The translations under genes were made by a program, and so were the position numbers. The notes below the pieces were generated by a model. That model had not been told where the DNA came from and made no database searches. It worked only from the letters and a program-made list of their open reading frames with translations. This document shows positions 1 to 9,220 of a DNA stretch of 64,000 nt, piece by piece. Positions within the stretch are counted from its first letter, which is position 1. Every line of letters starts with the position of its first letter. This stretch comes from Hyphomicrobiales bacterium (lineage in GTDB: Bacteria > Pseudomonadota > Alphaproteobacteria > Rhizobiales > CAJQND01): positions 1-64,000 of the forward strand of contig JANQOW010000010.1 in NCBI GenBank assembly GCA_028285595.1, in the 5' to 3' direction.

Positions 1-288
1 TCCAACGCCGTGAACCACCTCAAACAAGAGGTCACGCTCATAAACGAGATCATCCACACCGCGCCGCCTGACCGGACCTTCACCGTGCACCAGCCAGCGT
101 TCTTCCACATCCAGCGCCCGGCAAAGCTCCCACAGACACTGGGGGCGAACGCTGCCCCGCGTTTCAATCGTCGCGATGCTCTGTTGCGGAATTCTGTAGC
201 CCAGCAGGCTGACCTCCTTGGCCAGCCGGCCTTGGGTCCAGCCCAGTTCTTTGCGCCGAAGGCGGACGCGTTCACCCAATGAACTCAT
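1..288 (-). CDS. XRE-family helix-turn-helix regulator (partial, C-terminus off the left edge)
   Basis: The minus strand from the ATG at 288 gives 96 open codons that run off the window, so the C-terminus is not visible. The N-terminal 65 residues read as a Cro/C1-type HTH: LGERVRLRRKELGWTQ (helix 1-2), then IPQQSIATIE (recognition helix and the typical IE), then CLWELCRALDV and WLVHGEGP, the usual end of small phage-repressor-like HTH domains. A GGGGTG stretch sits about 5 nt before the ATG. The gene follows the dimethylglycine-dehydrogenase-type gene on the same strand after 103 bp. A perfect 5-5-5 inverted repeat (315-329, CTGCA/TGCAG) lies upstream and could be its own operator (inference). 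Its target is unknown. Confidence 0.75.
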   Translation of the reverse strand, partial: MSSLGERVRLRRKELGWTQGRLAKEVSLLGYRIPQQSIATIETRGSVRPQCLWELCRALDVEERWLVHGEGPVRRRGVDDLVYERDLLFEVVHGVG

Positions 289-383
289 GGTCACACCCCA
301 TGAAATGTGGAAAACTGCAATTCCTGCAGAGAAAATCTACATCGATTGAGGTGGGCGGGCAACAGCCGTTGTGAACACGTGTG

Positions 384-405
384 GACTGCGCTTAGGCGCG
401 CAGTC
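384..405 (-). terminator. Hairpin over the stop codon of the dimethylglycine dehydrogenase gene
   Basis: An 8-bp perfect stem (GACTGCGC/GCGCAGTC, 6-nt loop) contains the TAA at 392-394. No T-run follows on the minus strand, so it may be a weak terminator or a 3'-end-stabilising hairpin. Confidence 0.35.
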
Positions 406-2818
406 TCTCATTGTCCGGATCGTAGGCCGGTTGGGCGATCACACTGGCTTTGCGCCGCTCGCCGAGAATCTCCACGTGGAACTCCGTTCCCTGTTCCACA
501 TAGCCCGGCTCCACGTAAGCAAACGCCAGCGACTTGCCCACCGCATGCCCGAAACCGCCGGAGGTGGTCAGACCGATCAGTTTGTCGCCATCGAAGATCG
601 GATCATTCCCGCCAGCATCCACGTCACCTGCATCGACCTCGCAATAAACCAGTTGAATGCGCGGACCGCGTTGCTTGGCCACTTGGCTTGCCGCCTCGCC
701 GCGGAAGGAAGTTCCTTTACCCAGCCGGCAAAAGCGGGCCATATCAGCTTCAAACATGTCGATCTCAGTGGTCAGCTCAGAACCCCAACCGCGATAGGCT
801 TTCTCCATGCGCAAGGAATTCATGGCGTACGCGCCGAACAAGCCGATGCCGAATTCTTCGCCCGCCTCCATGAGGGCATCAAACAGCACCGGCATATCGC
901 CCATCGGGCAATGCAGCTCCCAGCCGAGTTCGCCCACATAGGACACCCGCAACGCCCGGATATCTTCAACGCCACCAGCCGTGATCGTCTGAGCGCTGAG
1001 CCAGCGGAAGTTGGCGTTGCCGAGGTCGGTGTCGGTCAGTTTTGCCAGCACATCGCGCGCCCGCGGGCCGGACAGCACCAAGGTGCCCCGGTCCATGGTG
1101 ACGTTGGTGATGGTGACATCTTCGCCATCGCGCACCGCATTCTTCAGTTGCCAGTAATCCAGCTCTTCGGCAGCGGCGGCCGAGAGGATGTAGAAATGGT
1201 CATCGCCCATCCGGGTGATCGTCACTTCGCTTTCCATAAAGCCGGCGTCGGTCAGGATGTGAGCCAACGTAACGCTACCGGTCTTGCGCGGGACCTTGTT
1301 GGCGATCAAGCGATCCAGCAGGGCCTCCGCGTCGGGGCCCTTCAGATCAAACTTGGCAAATGTGGACAGGTCCATCAGGCCAACCCGCTCGCGCACCGCC
1401 TTGCATTCTTCAGCAACCGGCTCAAACCAGTTCGACCGGCGGAAGGAGTAGTCCTCGCCGGTGCCGGATTGATCGAACCAGCGCACCCGCTCCCAACCGT
1501 GTACGATCTGGAACTGGCCGCCATGCTCTTTCAGCTTGTCGTAGAGTGTGGACACCCGCACCGGGCGGCCAGCCTCGTGCTGTTCGCCGGGGGCAAGGCA
1601 GGTGTACATGTTCTGATAGTCATTGATGGACGTGACCTTGGCGTAGTCCGACGTCGCCCAATCGCCGAACCGGCGCGGGTCGAACTCGGCCATGTTGATC
1701 TCCGCCTGACCATGGACCATCCATTGAGCAAGGTACTTGCCGGCGCCTGCGCCCTGGCAAATGCCGATGGATGACCCGTTGGACATCCACATGCCGTGAG
1801 GACCGGCGGCGGGGCCCAGCAGGAAGTTGGAATCCGGCGTGTGGGTGATCGCCCCGGAGATCACAGACTTCAGGCCTGCCTCCGCAAACATCGGGAAGCG
1901 CTCGGTGGCCTGTTCCAGCCAGGGGAAAAGACGCTCTTCTTCCGGTGTCACAAGCTCGTTCTCAAAGTCCCACGACAGACCGTCATCAAAACAGGTGTGG
2001 GCACCGGCGGTTTCGTAGGGACCGATGAGGATGCCGTCCGTCTCTTCGCGCAGATAGCAGTTTGAATAAGGATCGCGCACCACCGGCAGCTCCTTGTCCA
2101 TGTCCTTAATGGCCTGGACGGGTTCTGTGATGAAGTAGTGGTGCAGCACGTTTGCGATCGGCACGTTGTGGCCGGTCCATGAACCCACGATGTCGGCATA
2201 GGAGCCGGCGGCATTGACCACATGCTCGCAGATGATGTTGCCTTTCTCGGTGATCACTTCCCATTCACCCGAGGGCAGATGGCGAATGTCGGTGCACCGG
2301 GTGCGCCGGTAGACTTCCGCACCCTTCTGACGCGCACCGGCGGCCATGGCCATGGTGACGTCGGCCGGGGCCACGTGGCCGTCCGTATAGGTGACGAAGC
2401 CCGCTTTCACACCAAACACTTCCAGATAGGGGTGATGGCGCTTGATCTCGTTCGGTCCCACAATGTCGCACTCGAAGCCCACCAGCTTGCCGATGCCTTC
2501 CACATGCTTGAACCAGTCAACTTCCTTGTCGGTGAGCGCCAGCCGCACGCCGCCACAGCCGTGCCAGGAAACGGCATGACCGGTCAGTTCCTCCAGCTTG
2601 GGATAAAGCTGTGTGCCCACATGGTGGATCTTGGCGAGGTTCAGGGAGCCGGTGAAGTTGGGGCATTGGCCGGCGGCATGCCAAGTTGAGCCGGAGGTCA
2701 GTTCACCCTTTTCCACCAGCACAATGTCGTTGCCCCAGCCTTCTTCGGCCAGGTGATACAACAATCCGCAGCCCATCGCGCCGCCACCAATGATGCACAC
2801 TCTTGCATGCGTTTTCAT
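392..2818 (-). CDS. FAD-dependent dimethylglycine/sarcosine dehydrogenase with C-terminal GcvT domain
   Basis: 808 aa. The N-terminal half is a DAO-type FAD oxidoreductase: Rossmann GGGAMG at residues 11-16, then STWHAAG around residue 47, where the His corresponds to the covalent FAD-attachment residue of mitochondrial dimethylglycine and sarcosine dehydrogenases. The segments VNAAGSYAD, GILIGPYE and SNFLLGPAAG also follow that family. The C-terminal ~350 residues form a GcvT-like folate-binding domain, which takes the one-carbon unit onto tetrahydrofolate. The likely reaction is oxidative N-demethylation of dimethylglycine, sarcosine or a related methylamine; the exact substrate cannot be read. 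The ATG at 2818 is chosen because GGGAG lies about 8 nt upstream and the Rossmann motif starts at residue 9. An upstream in-frame start at 2884 would only add a non-conserved tail. The order of enzyme then XRE regulator suggests a small catabolic unit. Confidence 0.88.
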   Translation of the reverse strand: MKTHARVCIIGGGAMGCGLLYHLAEEGWGNDIVLVEKGELTSGSTWHAAGQCPNFTGSLNLAKIHHVGTQLYPKLEELTGHAVSWHGCGGVRLALTDKEVDWFKHVEGIGKLVGFECDIVGPNEIKRHHPYLEVFGVKAGFVTYTDGHVAPADVTMAMAAGARQKGAEVYRRTRCTDIRHLPSGEWEVITEKGNIICEHVVNAAGSYADIVGSWTGHNVPIANVLHHYFITEPVQAIKDMDKELPVVRDPYSNCYLREETDGILIGPYETAGAHTCFDDGLSWDFENELVTPEEERLFPWLEQATERFPMFAEAGLKSVISGAITHTPDSNFLLGPAAGPHGMWMSNGSSIGICQGAGAGKYLAQWMVHGQAEINMAEFDPRRFGDWATSDYAKVTSINDYQNMYTCLAPGEQHEAGRPVRVSTLYDKLKEHGGQFQIVHGWERVRWFDQSGTGEDYSFRRSNWFEPVAEECKAVRERVGLMDLSTFAKFDLKGPDAEALLDRLIANKVPRKTGSVTLAHILTDAGFMESEVTITRMGDDHFYILSAAAAEELDYWQLKNAVRDGEDVTITNVTMDRGTLVLSGPRARDVLAKLTDTDLGNANFRWLSAQTITAGGVEDIRALRVSYVGELGWELHCPMGDMPVLFDALMEAGEEFGIGLFGAYAMNSLRMEKAYRGWGSELTTEIDMFEADMARFCRLGKGTSFRGEAASQVAKQRGPRIQLVYCEVDAGDVDAGGNDPIFDGDKLIGLTTSGGFGHAVGKSLAFAYVEPGYVEQGTEFHVEILGERRKASVIAQPAYDPDNERLRA

Positions 2819-2944
2819 TTCAAACCGCTCCCAAGCAAAAAGGGGTGAATATTCGGCGCACATTCGGTCATGTGCGCGCAACACTCAAGGGCCAGTTTGT
2901 CACCGATGGTGAACACAGATGCCCAGGTGGGATCGGTGAGGGGT

Positions 2945-3856
2945 CTAGTTAAAGCCGCCGGTGTCCGAACCACCATTCAAGCCGCCACCGTTGCCACCCA
3001 CATTCCCGCCGCCGTTACCACCGCCGTTGCCGCCACCATTGGCGCCGCCCGTGCCGAAGCCTCCCACACCTTCGCCTTCGCCAACCTGTCCGCGGCCAAC
3101 GCTATTGGAGAAGTTCGACCGGCCGGCATCGGTCTGCGTACTGCTGATGCCGCCCGTGCAGTTACGGGCAACCCGCGTGGGTATTTGCATTTGCGGGTTG
3201 AGCTTGTCCTGGCCCAGCAGAAACGGCACCGCCGCCTCCGGGCTCGTGCCTTGAAGCAGCACCCGGTTGGGACGTTGCGCCCCGCGAATACGGCCGTCGG
3301 GTGACACCACGGCGCATTGGCAAGGATCGGTGAGCTGGACGCATGCGCCGCCATGGTTGCAGACCTGCACCTGGCCATTCAGGAGCACGAAGAAGGCTGA
3401 GCCGTCCGGGCCGATATAGCCATCGAACATAGTGCCGCGTACGCCCACGGTCGATGTGGGGGTGCGGATAGAGTAAGACTTGCTGCCGGCCTTGCCGCTG
3501 GAGAACCGGAAAGCGCCTTTCACCGCATTCAGGATGATCTTGTTGGCGCCGCCGCCGCCTGAATAGACGAACTCATCCAGGTAGATTGACGCATTCGCGC
3601 CCACCGCCAATCTCGTTTGGTCGTTAAATAGAAACTCAGCGGAACTTTCCGGCTGTGACCGGATCTGCTCTCCCCGATGAACGGATCGGCCCACCGCTAG
3701 CCGAACTTCCTTGGCTTTGCCGACCCGGCCTGTCACCAGGTTGACGACTTTCTCCGCACTGCCGATGCGGTCTGCGGCCGAAGGTGGGGAAGAGGGGAAG
3801 GCGAGACCAACAAAGATCGCTAAACTGATCGGAAGCAAAACACGCAGAACAACCAT
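2945..3856 (-). CDS. FecR-domain periplasmic protein with Gly/Asn-rich tail
   Basis: 303 aa with a clear signal peptide (MVVLRVLLPISLAIFVGLAF then SSPPSAA). A FecR-like beta domain follows: VNLVTGRVG, VHRGEQIRS, TRLAVGANASIYLDEF, KGAFRFSSG, TSTVGVRGTMFDGYI, FVLLNGQVQV, then VVSPDGR. The last ~60 residues are low complexity, with iterated GGNGGG units ending GGFN. Stand-alone FecR proteins are usually exported and are often linked to sigma-factor signalling or surface assembly, but no sigma/anti-sigma pair is adjacent here. The tail could be a flexible linker or aggregation-prone surface segment (inference). The ATG at 3856 starts the signal peptide directly and has an AAGAG about 8 nt upstream. 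An earlier start at 3895 would place 13 charged residues before it. Confidence 0.85.
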   Translation of the reverse strand: MVVLRVLLPISLAIFVGLAFPSSPPSAADRIGSAEKVVNLVTGRVGKAKEVRLAVGRSVHRGEQIRSQPESSAEFLFNDQTRLAVGANASIYLDEFVYSGGGGANKIILNAVKGAFRFSSGKAGSKSYSIRTPTSTVGVRGTMFDGYIGPDGSAFFVLLNGQVQVCNHGGACVQLTDPCQCAVVSPDGRIRGAQRPNRVLLQGTSPEAAVPFLLGQDKLNPQMQIPTRVARNCTGGISSTQTDAGRSNFSNSVGRGQVGEGEGVGGFGTGGANGGGNGGGNGGGNVGGNGGGLNGGSDTGGFN

Positions 3857-4021
3857 TGGACTATACTCTTTTTGTTGCACGACACAGCCGCCCAAACTGT
3901 GTTCGCCATGGCCTCAAGTGCCACCATATATACAACTTCTCTTGCGTCGAGGAAACAGTTTGACGAAGCGGGCGGGCCAGCTAAGGTTTCTTGGAACAGG
4001 TGCATAAAAGAGGCTCACCAT

Positions 4022-5443
4022 ATGTCTGGCTTTGAGAACAATGACCGTCCCCTTTGGCAATGGAGCGCCTGCGATGTTGCGCAGGCCGTGACCGCAGGCG
4101 CTGTGAGCTGTGCGGAGGCGACCCAAGCGGCGGTGGAGCGTATGCGCTCAACCAACGGCGAGCTCAACGCGGTGGTTGAGGATTTGGGCGACCAGGCCAT
4201 GGAACTGGCGCATGCGCAGGACGGAGCGGGTGTGTCGGACACGCACCTCTTGGCCGGGGTGCCAGTGACGATCAAAGAAAACATCGACCAGAAAGGCCAC
4301 ACCACCCCAAACGGTATTGCGGCACTGGCCAAAGCTCTGGCACCGGGCGATGCGCCCGTGGTGAGCAATTTCCGCAAAGCCGGTGCAATACCCATTGGCC
4401 GCACCAACACCCCGGAGTTTTCGTTCCGGGCCACTACCGTGAACGAGCTGCATGGCCGCACCTATAGCCCCTGGAACGATTGGGCCACGGCGGGTGGGTC
4501 GTCCGGAGGCGCGGCGGCCGGCGTGATGATGGGGTATGGCCCCATCGCCCACGGCAACGACATAGGAGGCTCGCTGCGCTTTCCAGCCTATGCGTGCGGG
4601 GCGGCCACTGTGAAGCCGGGCCTCGGCCGCGTACCGGCCTACAATCCGTCTGCCCCCGCAGAGCGCGGCCCGTTGGCGCAGATCATGTCGGTGCAAGGTG
4701 TAATCGCCCGGGAGGTGCGCGATGTGCGTTTGGGAATGGAGGCGCTTGTCTCCTATGACCCACACGATCCCTGGATGGTGCCCGCGCCGTTCAATGGGCC
4801 TGACTTGGGCAGCCGCCCGAAGGTTGGTTTCACGCGAGAGACCTATGGACATGACATGCATCCGGCGGTGAGCGAAGCGCTGGACACCGCCAGGCAGTGT
4901 TTGTCGGACGCGGGATATGAGGTCGAAGAGATCGCAACACCTGATGTGAAAGCGTGCGGCGAAACCGGTTTCCGCGCACTGATGGGCGAGGTGAAGGTGT
5001 TCTTTGAGGCCGATATCCGCAAGCACGGGAGTGCGGATATCAATAAGATCTTTGATGTGTATTTCGACATGTTTCCGCCGTTCGCCGGCGATGAGTTGCT
5101 GAAGGTGATGGCCGAGCGGGCCCGTTTCGTGCGCGAGTGGACGGTGCTGTTGAGCCAATACCCGCTGGTGCTCACACCGTTCATGCTGACCCCCACCTTC
5201 TCGTGGAACCGAGATGCTGAAGGCGAGGAGGGCGTCCACGAAGTGCTCGGCACCGCATTTTACAGCTACTCCATGAATTTCATGGGCCTGCCTGCCGGTA
5301 ATATTCCTGCCAACTATAATGATGGCCTGCCGGTGGGCGTGCAGATCGTTGGTCAGCGCTTCCGGGAAGATCTGATCTTGGAGGCTTGCGAGGCGATTGA
5401 GGAACGGGTTGGCATCATGGCCCACAAGCTTTGGGATCGCTAG
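4022..5443 (+). CDS. Amidase-signature family amidase
   Basis: 473 aa, the usual amidase-signature length. The Ser-cisSer-Lys triad is visible: Lys85 in VPVTIKENID, the cis-Ser in AGGSSGG (160-161) and the nucleophile Ser184 in NDIGGSLRFP. The family hydrolyses carboxamides; the substrate cannot be assigned from sequence. The ATG at 4022 has AGAGG 6-10 nt upstream and leads straight into the conserved N-terminus, so the longer reading from 3872 is rejected. It is divergent from the FecR gene across a 165-bp gap and convergent with the pseudo-caspase gene, whose stop is 11 bp away. Confidence 0.9.
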   Translation: MSGFENNDRPLWQWSACDVAQAVTAGAVSCAEATQAAVERMRSTNGELNAVVEDLGDQAMELAHAQDGAGVSDTHLLAGVPVTIKENIDQKGHTTPNGIAALAKALAPGDAPVVSNFRKAGAIPIGRTNTPEFSFRATTVNELHGRTYSPWNDWATAGGSSGGAAAGVMMGYGPIAHGNDIGGSLRFPAYACGAATVKPGLGRVPAYNPSAPAERGPLAQIMSVQGVIAREVRDVRLGMEALVSYDPHDPWMVPAPFNGPDLGSRPKVGFTRETYGHDMHPAVSEALDTARQCLSDAGYEVEEIATPDVKACGETGFRALMGEVKVFFEADIRKHGSADINKIFDVYFDMFPPFAGDELLKVMAERARFVREWTVLLSQYPLVLTPFMLTPTFSWNRDAEGEEGVHEVLGTAFYSYSMNFMGLPAGNIPANYNDGLPVGVQIVGQRFREDLILEACEAIEERVGIMAHKLWDR

Positions 5444-5454
5444 ACAAGGCCGGT

Positions 5455-6354
5455 TTATTGAGCGCGCAACTCCTTCAGCTTTTGCTGGGCAAAGGGGATG
5501 TAAATGCTGCCTGGAAAGCGCTGGATGAACTGCTCAAAACCCTCTGCCTTGGGCCTGGCTTGCAACTCCAGCCAGGCGGTAATGTCTGACACTTCATTCT
5601 TTCGGACCATCAGATATGGGGCGTTCAGCGCGCCTGCAATCTCAGGAAACTGCTGGCCTGCGCTATCGTAAAAGACGGAAATGGCAACTTTCTTCAAGAA
5701 TGCTGACACCGTTCGCTCTTTCCGCCCTAAGAACAGCTTGAAGTTCCGCGCAAAGGTGAATGGCGAGGCCATGGGAGCCAGCCGGGGATAAACCTCGTTG
5801 GGAGCCGCGCTGGTGTAGACGGCGATGCGGTTGGGCGCATCGGGAACCTGAGCCTCCAGAAACGGCGTGAACGCATCGGCGTTTTGCAAGCCTAAGCCGG
5901 AACGGGCATCGCCGGGTGCATCCAGAATGACCAGATTGAGCAAGCGGGCTCTGGGGGCGTTCACAATGTCTTTGGCCTCCACGGCGCGCGCCATGAGTGT
6001 TCCCGCCCCGCCCACCAGCGCATTGGAGGACAATACAACGCTGCGTGGCCCCTGGCGCAACGCAAAACCTGTGACGTAGACGATGGCCGCTTCAGCGCCT
6101 TTTGAGTCGGCATAAATGTCCTTTAAGATCGCCTCAAAGTCCCATTTGTTGGGGTTTTCGTAGCGCTGAACCGTGTACCCGAAGGCGCTCAGGGCATCAG
6201 CCATGGTCTTGGCGCCGGATCCCCGCTTAACCGTGCCTTCTGGGTGTTCATACTCTTCAAGGCTCACGATATAGGCGAGGCGCGCGTCGTCGGCGGCGCT
6301 CACGGCGCTCGATGTCAGCAACAGGACACACAGGGCTGTGAGAAACGCACGCAT
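5455..6354 (-). CDS. Exported caspase-fold protein lacking the catalytic His and Cys (pseudo-caspase)
   Basis: 299 aa with a signal peptide (MRAFLTALCVLLLTSSAVSA). The p20-like region of metacaspase/C14 proteins can be followed: RLAYIVSLEEYEH (strand 1), KTMADALSAFGY, then IVYVTGFALRQG where active relatives read YYSGHG, then LLNLVILDAPGDARSG where active relatives read VILDACRDNP. The catalytic His is therefore Phe97 and the Cys is Pro147. The surrounding strands are retained, so I read this as a non-catalytic caspase-like protein, possibly a binding or scaffold protein in the periplasm. The C-terminal ~45 residues (AWLELQARPKAEGFEQFIQR, FPGSIYIPFAQQKL) resemble a TPR-like end common in such proteins. 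It stands alone. Fold assignment is by motif reading only. Confidence 0.7.
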   Translation of the reverse strand: MRAFLTALCVLLLTSSAVSAADDARLAYIVSLEEYEHPEGTVKRGSGAKTMADALSAFGYTVQRYENPNKWDFEAILKDIYADSKGAEAAIVYVTGFALRQGPRSVVLSSNALVGGAGTLMARAVEAKDIVNAPRARLLNLVILDAPGDARSGLGLQNADAFTPFLEAQVPDAPNRIAVYTSAAPNEVYPRLAPMASPFTFARNFKLFLGRKERTVSAFLKKVAISVFYDSAGQQFPEIAGALNAPYLMVRKNEVSDITAWLELQARPKAEGFEQFIQRFPGSIYIPFAQQKLKELRAQ

Positions 6355-6418
6355 GGGTTCGCCGGGCCATTGGAGACTTGCGGGATGCTAACGCATTGCG
6401 CCTGGTGACGCAAAATCA

Positions 6419-7669
6419 TCAGCGCTGAAAGCGCTCGGCTGCATAGGCGGAGATGTCAAAGTTGGGCACCCGGCCTTCCGCCAAGTCCGCAATGATGCGT
6501 CCCGTAATGCCGCCAAGCGTGAGGCCGATATGGTGATGTCCGAACGCCAGCAGCACGCGGTCTGAACGCGCAGAGCGGCTGATCACGGGCAGGGAATCGG
6601 GCAGGGTCGGGCGGTGGCCAAGCCATTCTTCTTCAGGCTCGCCTAAACCGCTGAACATCTGGTGAGCCTTGTCGGTCAGGTAGTCGATCCGTTGCGGATT
6701 GAGCGGCTTCTTCAAGCCCGCCAGCTCTACGGTTCCGGCAAGCCGCAGCCCGGCGCCCATGGGGGTTGCATTGAAGCCATGCTCCTGCCAACCAACCACC
6801 CGGGAGAGCCTGTCTTGCTCGCCCCGGAACACGATGTGATAGCCACGTTCACAGTCCAGCGGCAATGTCTCAGCGCCCGAGCCGCGGATCGACTTTGAGT
6901 GCGCGCCGGCGGCGACCACCACCTGACCTGCCTCCAGGTCGTCTGCACCCTGGCAGTGGATCTCAACAATGTCCTCCAGGGGCGTAACGCCGGAGACTTC
7001 GCGCTGGCGCCAACTGCCTCCGTCGCTCAGAAACTGTTTGACCAAGCGCTCGATCAGGCCCTTGGGATCGAGCACGTGCCGGGCTTCTGAAAAGTACATG
7101 GCTTTGTGGATCGGCATGCGCAGCGCCGGTTCCATTTCCCGGATGGGGCCTTCGTCCAGCACCTTGACCGCAACCCCATGCCGCTCCCGCGCGGCGATGC
7201 CGGGAAGAGCCTTTTCGTACGCAGCCTTCGTGCTGAACGCGTAGATGGCGCCGTTGGCCACCACAAGATCACGGGCGCCCGCCGCATCGATCAGAGGGTC
7301 GAACCCTGCATCCACGTGGGCCAGGATGTTGGCAAGGGCTGCGGTGATATGCTCAACCTTCTCAGGGGCACAGTTTTTCAAGAATGCCAGCATCCAAGGC
7401 AAATGGGTCGCGGCGTAGGCCCAGTCTACGCTTAAGGGGCTGGATTTGGAGAACAGCAGCTTTGGCAGGGATTTTACCAGCTGAGGACTGTTCAGCGGCA
7501 CGCATCCAAAAGGGGCATATGTGCCCGCATTTCCATAGGACGTTCCGGTTCCAGGGGCGTTCTTGTCCAAAATCACCACCCGCTTGCCGCTGCGCTGCAG
7601 CCACATAGCCGAGCAGACGCCAACCATGCCGGCGCCTACAACGGCCACATCAAAGTTCTCTTTCGTCAT
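6419..7669 (-). CDS. D-amino-acid dehydrogenase-like FAD oxidoreductase
   Basis: 416 aa, the usual DadA size. FAD-binding GAGMVG is at residues 12-17, followed by VVILDKNAPGTGTSYGNAG, the DadA-type motif after the second strand. Further family segments are VVVAAGAHS, WLGHRPTLPDSLPVI and FGHHHIGLTLG. It probably oxidatively deaminates D-amino acids or a related amine at the inner membrane; specificity is not readable. No alanine racemase is adjacent, unlike classical dad operons. Confidence 0.87.
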   Translation of the reverse strand: MTKENFDVAVVGAGMVGVCSAMWLQRSGKRVVILDKNAPGTGTSYGNAGTYAPFGCVPLNSPQLVKSLPKLLFSKSSPLSVDWAYAATHLPWMLAFLKNCAPEKVEHITAALANILAHVDAGFDPLIDAAGARDLVVANGAIYAFSTKAAYEKALPGIAARERHGVAVKVLDEGPIREMEPALRMPIHKAMYFSEARHVLDPKGLIERLVKQFLSDGGSWRQREVSGVTPLEDIVEIHCQGADDLEAGQVVVAAGAHSKSIRGSGAETLPLDCERGYHIVFRGEQDRLSRVVGWQEHGFNATPMGAGLRLAGTVELAGLKKPLNPQRIDYLTDKAHQMFSGLGEPEEEWLGHRPTLPDSLPVISRSARSDRVLLAFGHHHIGLTLGGITGRIIADLAEGRVPNFDISAYAAERFQR

Positions 7670-7722
7670 GAGCTATTGGTGTCACAAGCTGCGGGGGCAA
7701 ACAAGAGGCTGCCCATGACGGT

Positions 7723-8313
7723 TCAGCCAGATGCTGCGGCGAGCTGAGCTTCCAGCTCGGCGACCCTTTGTGTCAGCTTTTCCACCACGCGTGTCACGGT
7801 TTCCTCGCTGAAGCGCTGGGCAATGTTCTGCGGGCAGTTCACGTCCCATGTCTCCACCTTAAACTCCACCGCCCGGTTGGTTGTTCCCGCGCTTTCAACC
7901 GCGTCCAGGAGATCCGGGTCGTCGTCCACAAACCGCGCGCGTCCCCACATCTTGATGCGCTGGCGGGTTTCATAGTCGATCAGAAAAATGAAAGCGCGCG
8001 GGTTCTCGGACAGGTTCCCCGCCGAAATGAACTGCTTGTTGCCGGGATAGTCTGCGAACGCCAAGGTGGTGGGATCGATAACCTTCAAAAAGCCGCGTGC
8101 GCCGCCGCGGTGCTGAATGTAGGGCTGACCGTCGGCGCTGGCTGTTCCCAGATAGAACGAATCCCGCAAGGCAATGAACTTGCTCAGTTCCTCGGTAATC
8201 TCGGTGCCCCAGGCCCGATTGGCGATCACCTGCTCATTATAGGCGCGGACCCCATAGTTTTCCTGCACCTGCTTGACCGCGTCAGTGAAGGCGATATCTG
8301 AGCCGTGCGCCAT
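7723..8313 (-). CDS. Pyridoxamine 5'-phosphate oxidase-like flavin protein
   Basis: 196 aa. A PNPOx-like split-barrel is suggested by FIALRDSFYLGTASADGQPY, IQHRGGARGFLKV, TLAFADYPGNKQF, SENPRAFIFLIDY and RIKMWGRARFVDDDPDL. The C-terminal ~30 residues (TRVVEKLTQRVAELEAQLAA) look like a short coiled coil. Members of this group bind FMN or F420-like flavins and often act in detoxification; the substrate is unknown. The gene is divergent from the glutathione transferase gene, and the 68-bp gap must hold both promoters. Confidence 0.83.
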   Translation of the reverse strand: MAHGSDIAFTDAVKQVQENYGVRAYNEQVIANRAWGTEITEELSKFIALRDSFYLGTASADGQPYIQHRGGARGFLKVIDPTTLAFADYPGNKQFISAGNLSENPRAFIFLIDYETRQRIKMWGRARFVDDDPDLLDAVESAGTTNRAVEFKVETWDVNCPQNIAQRFSEETVTRVVEKLTQRVAELEAQLAAASG

Positions 8314-8381
8314 GCGCTGTTCCTTTGGTTTGCTCTGTGGGTGAACTGCTTTAAAGACGATCCAGAGTAAGAGCCACGGTC

Positions 8382-9074
8382 ATGGAGCCAAGTCAATTCA
8401 TGTACATTTTGTATGGTGGGCCCTACACGCGGGCATTGGTCACGGAAATGGTCATGGCCGAAGGCGATATCCCTCACGAAGTGCGCAACGTGGACATTCT
8501 GAACGGTGGCCATCGCACCGCGGAGTTCCTGAAAATCAACCCGGCAGGCTGGGTGCCCGCATTGATCACCCCTGAGGGCGAACAGCTCTATGAGACACCG
8601 GCCATTAATCTCTATCTCGCAGAGCGCCACGCGCTCACGCAACTGGTGCCTTCAGTCACCGATAAAGAGAGGGGCAAGTTTTTGAGCGGCTTCTTTTTCC
8701 TCGCCGGCGAGCTGGAACCGGTGATGAAGCGCGTGTTCTACGCTCATCGCTATGCGGTCCGTCCGGAAGATGAAGATCAGGCCAAGCGTATGGCGATGGC
8801 AACGGCCCTGGAGCGCCTGAGCGTGATTGAGAGGCAGATAACTGCAGGCGAGGGATCCTACTTTTTGGGCGAGAGGTTCTCACTGGTTGATCTGACGCTG
8901 GCCTACTGGTTGGGGACATTGGACACAACCGGGATGCACGATCAGCTTCCGGCCCTCATGAAGATGGCCGGTCTGGTCCGGGCCCGCGCCAAACTGGTTT
9001 CCCACTTTGCCAGGCTCGACGAAGACAAGGTGAAGTACGCCGATCTGCTGCACCGCGGGAAGGGCGTGAAATAG
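8382..9074 (+). CDS. Glutathione S-transferase family protein
   Basis: 230 aa. The thioredoxin-like N-terminal domain has MYILYGGPYTRALVTEMVM, VDILNGGHRTAEFLKINPAG, WVPALITPEGEQLYETPAIN and LYLAERH; the ETPAI segment matches the gamma-Glu-binding ESxAI motif, and VPAL has the cis-Pro. The all-alpha C-terminal domain contains FLGERFSLVDLTLAYWLG. Likely glutathione conjugation or a related thiol reaction. A second in-frame ATG at 8400 begins exactly at the first beta strand and is an equally possible start. Confidence 0.88.
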   Translation: MEPSQFMYILYGGPYTRALVTEMVMAEGDIPHEVRNVDILNGGHRTAEFLKINPAGWVPALITPEGEQLYETPAINLYLAERHALTQLVPSVTDKERGKFLSGFFFLAGELEPVMKRVFYAHRYAVRPEDEDQAKRMAMATALERLSVIERQITAGEGSYFLGERFSLVDLTLAYWLGTLDTTGMHDQLPALMKMAGLVRARAKLVSHFARLDEDKVKYADLLHRGKGVK

Positions 9075-9220
9075 AACATTAACCATGAACTGCGTGTTCG
9101 CTGTGGACGCATTTTGTGCGCCGCAATATGGTCGCAATTCAGCTTATATATCCCGCCGACAACACGATTATGATTCACCGGGCGCGTTGGGGCAAACGGC
9201 GCGCCTTGAGGGCAAATTTC

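Noticed and set aside
371-1774. Long plus-strand open frame (467 codons) opposite the dimethylglycine dehydrogenase gene
   Set aside because: It lacks motifs and a ribosome site; it is the antisense shadow of a G+C-rich gene with clear family motifs. The same holds for 4148-5425 opposite the amidase gene and similar frames.
2961-3060. Short tandem repeats that might suggest a CRISPR or satellite
   Set aside because: They are codons for GGNGGG units in the FecR protein tail, with no spacer structure.
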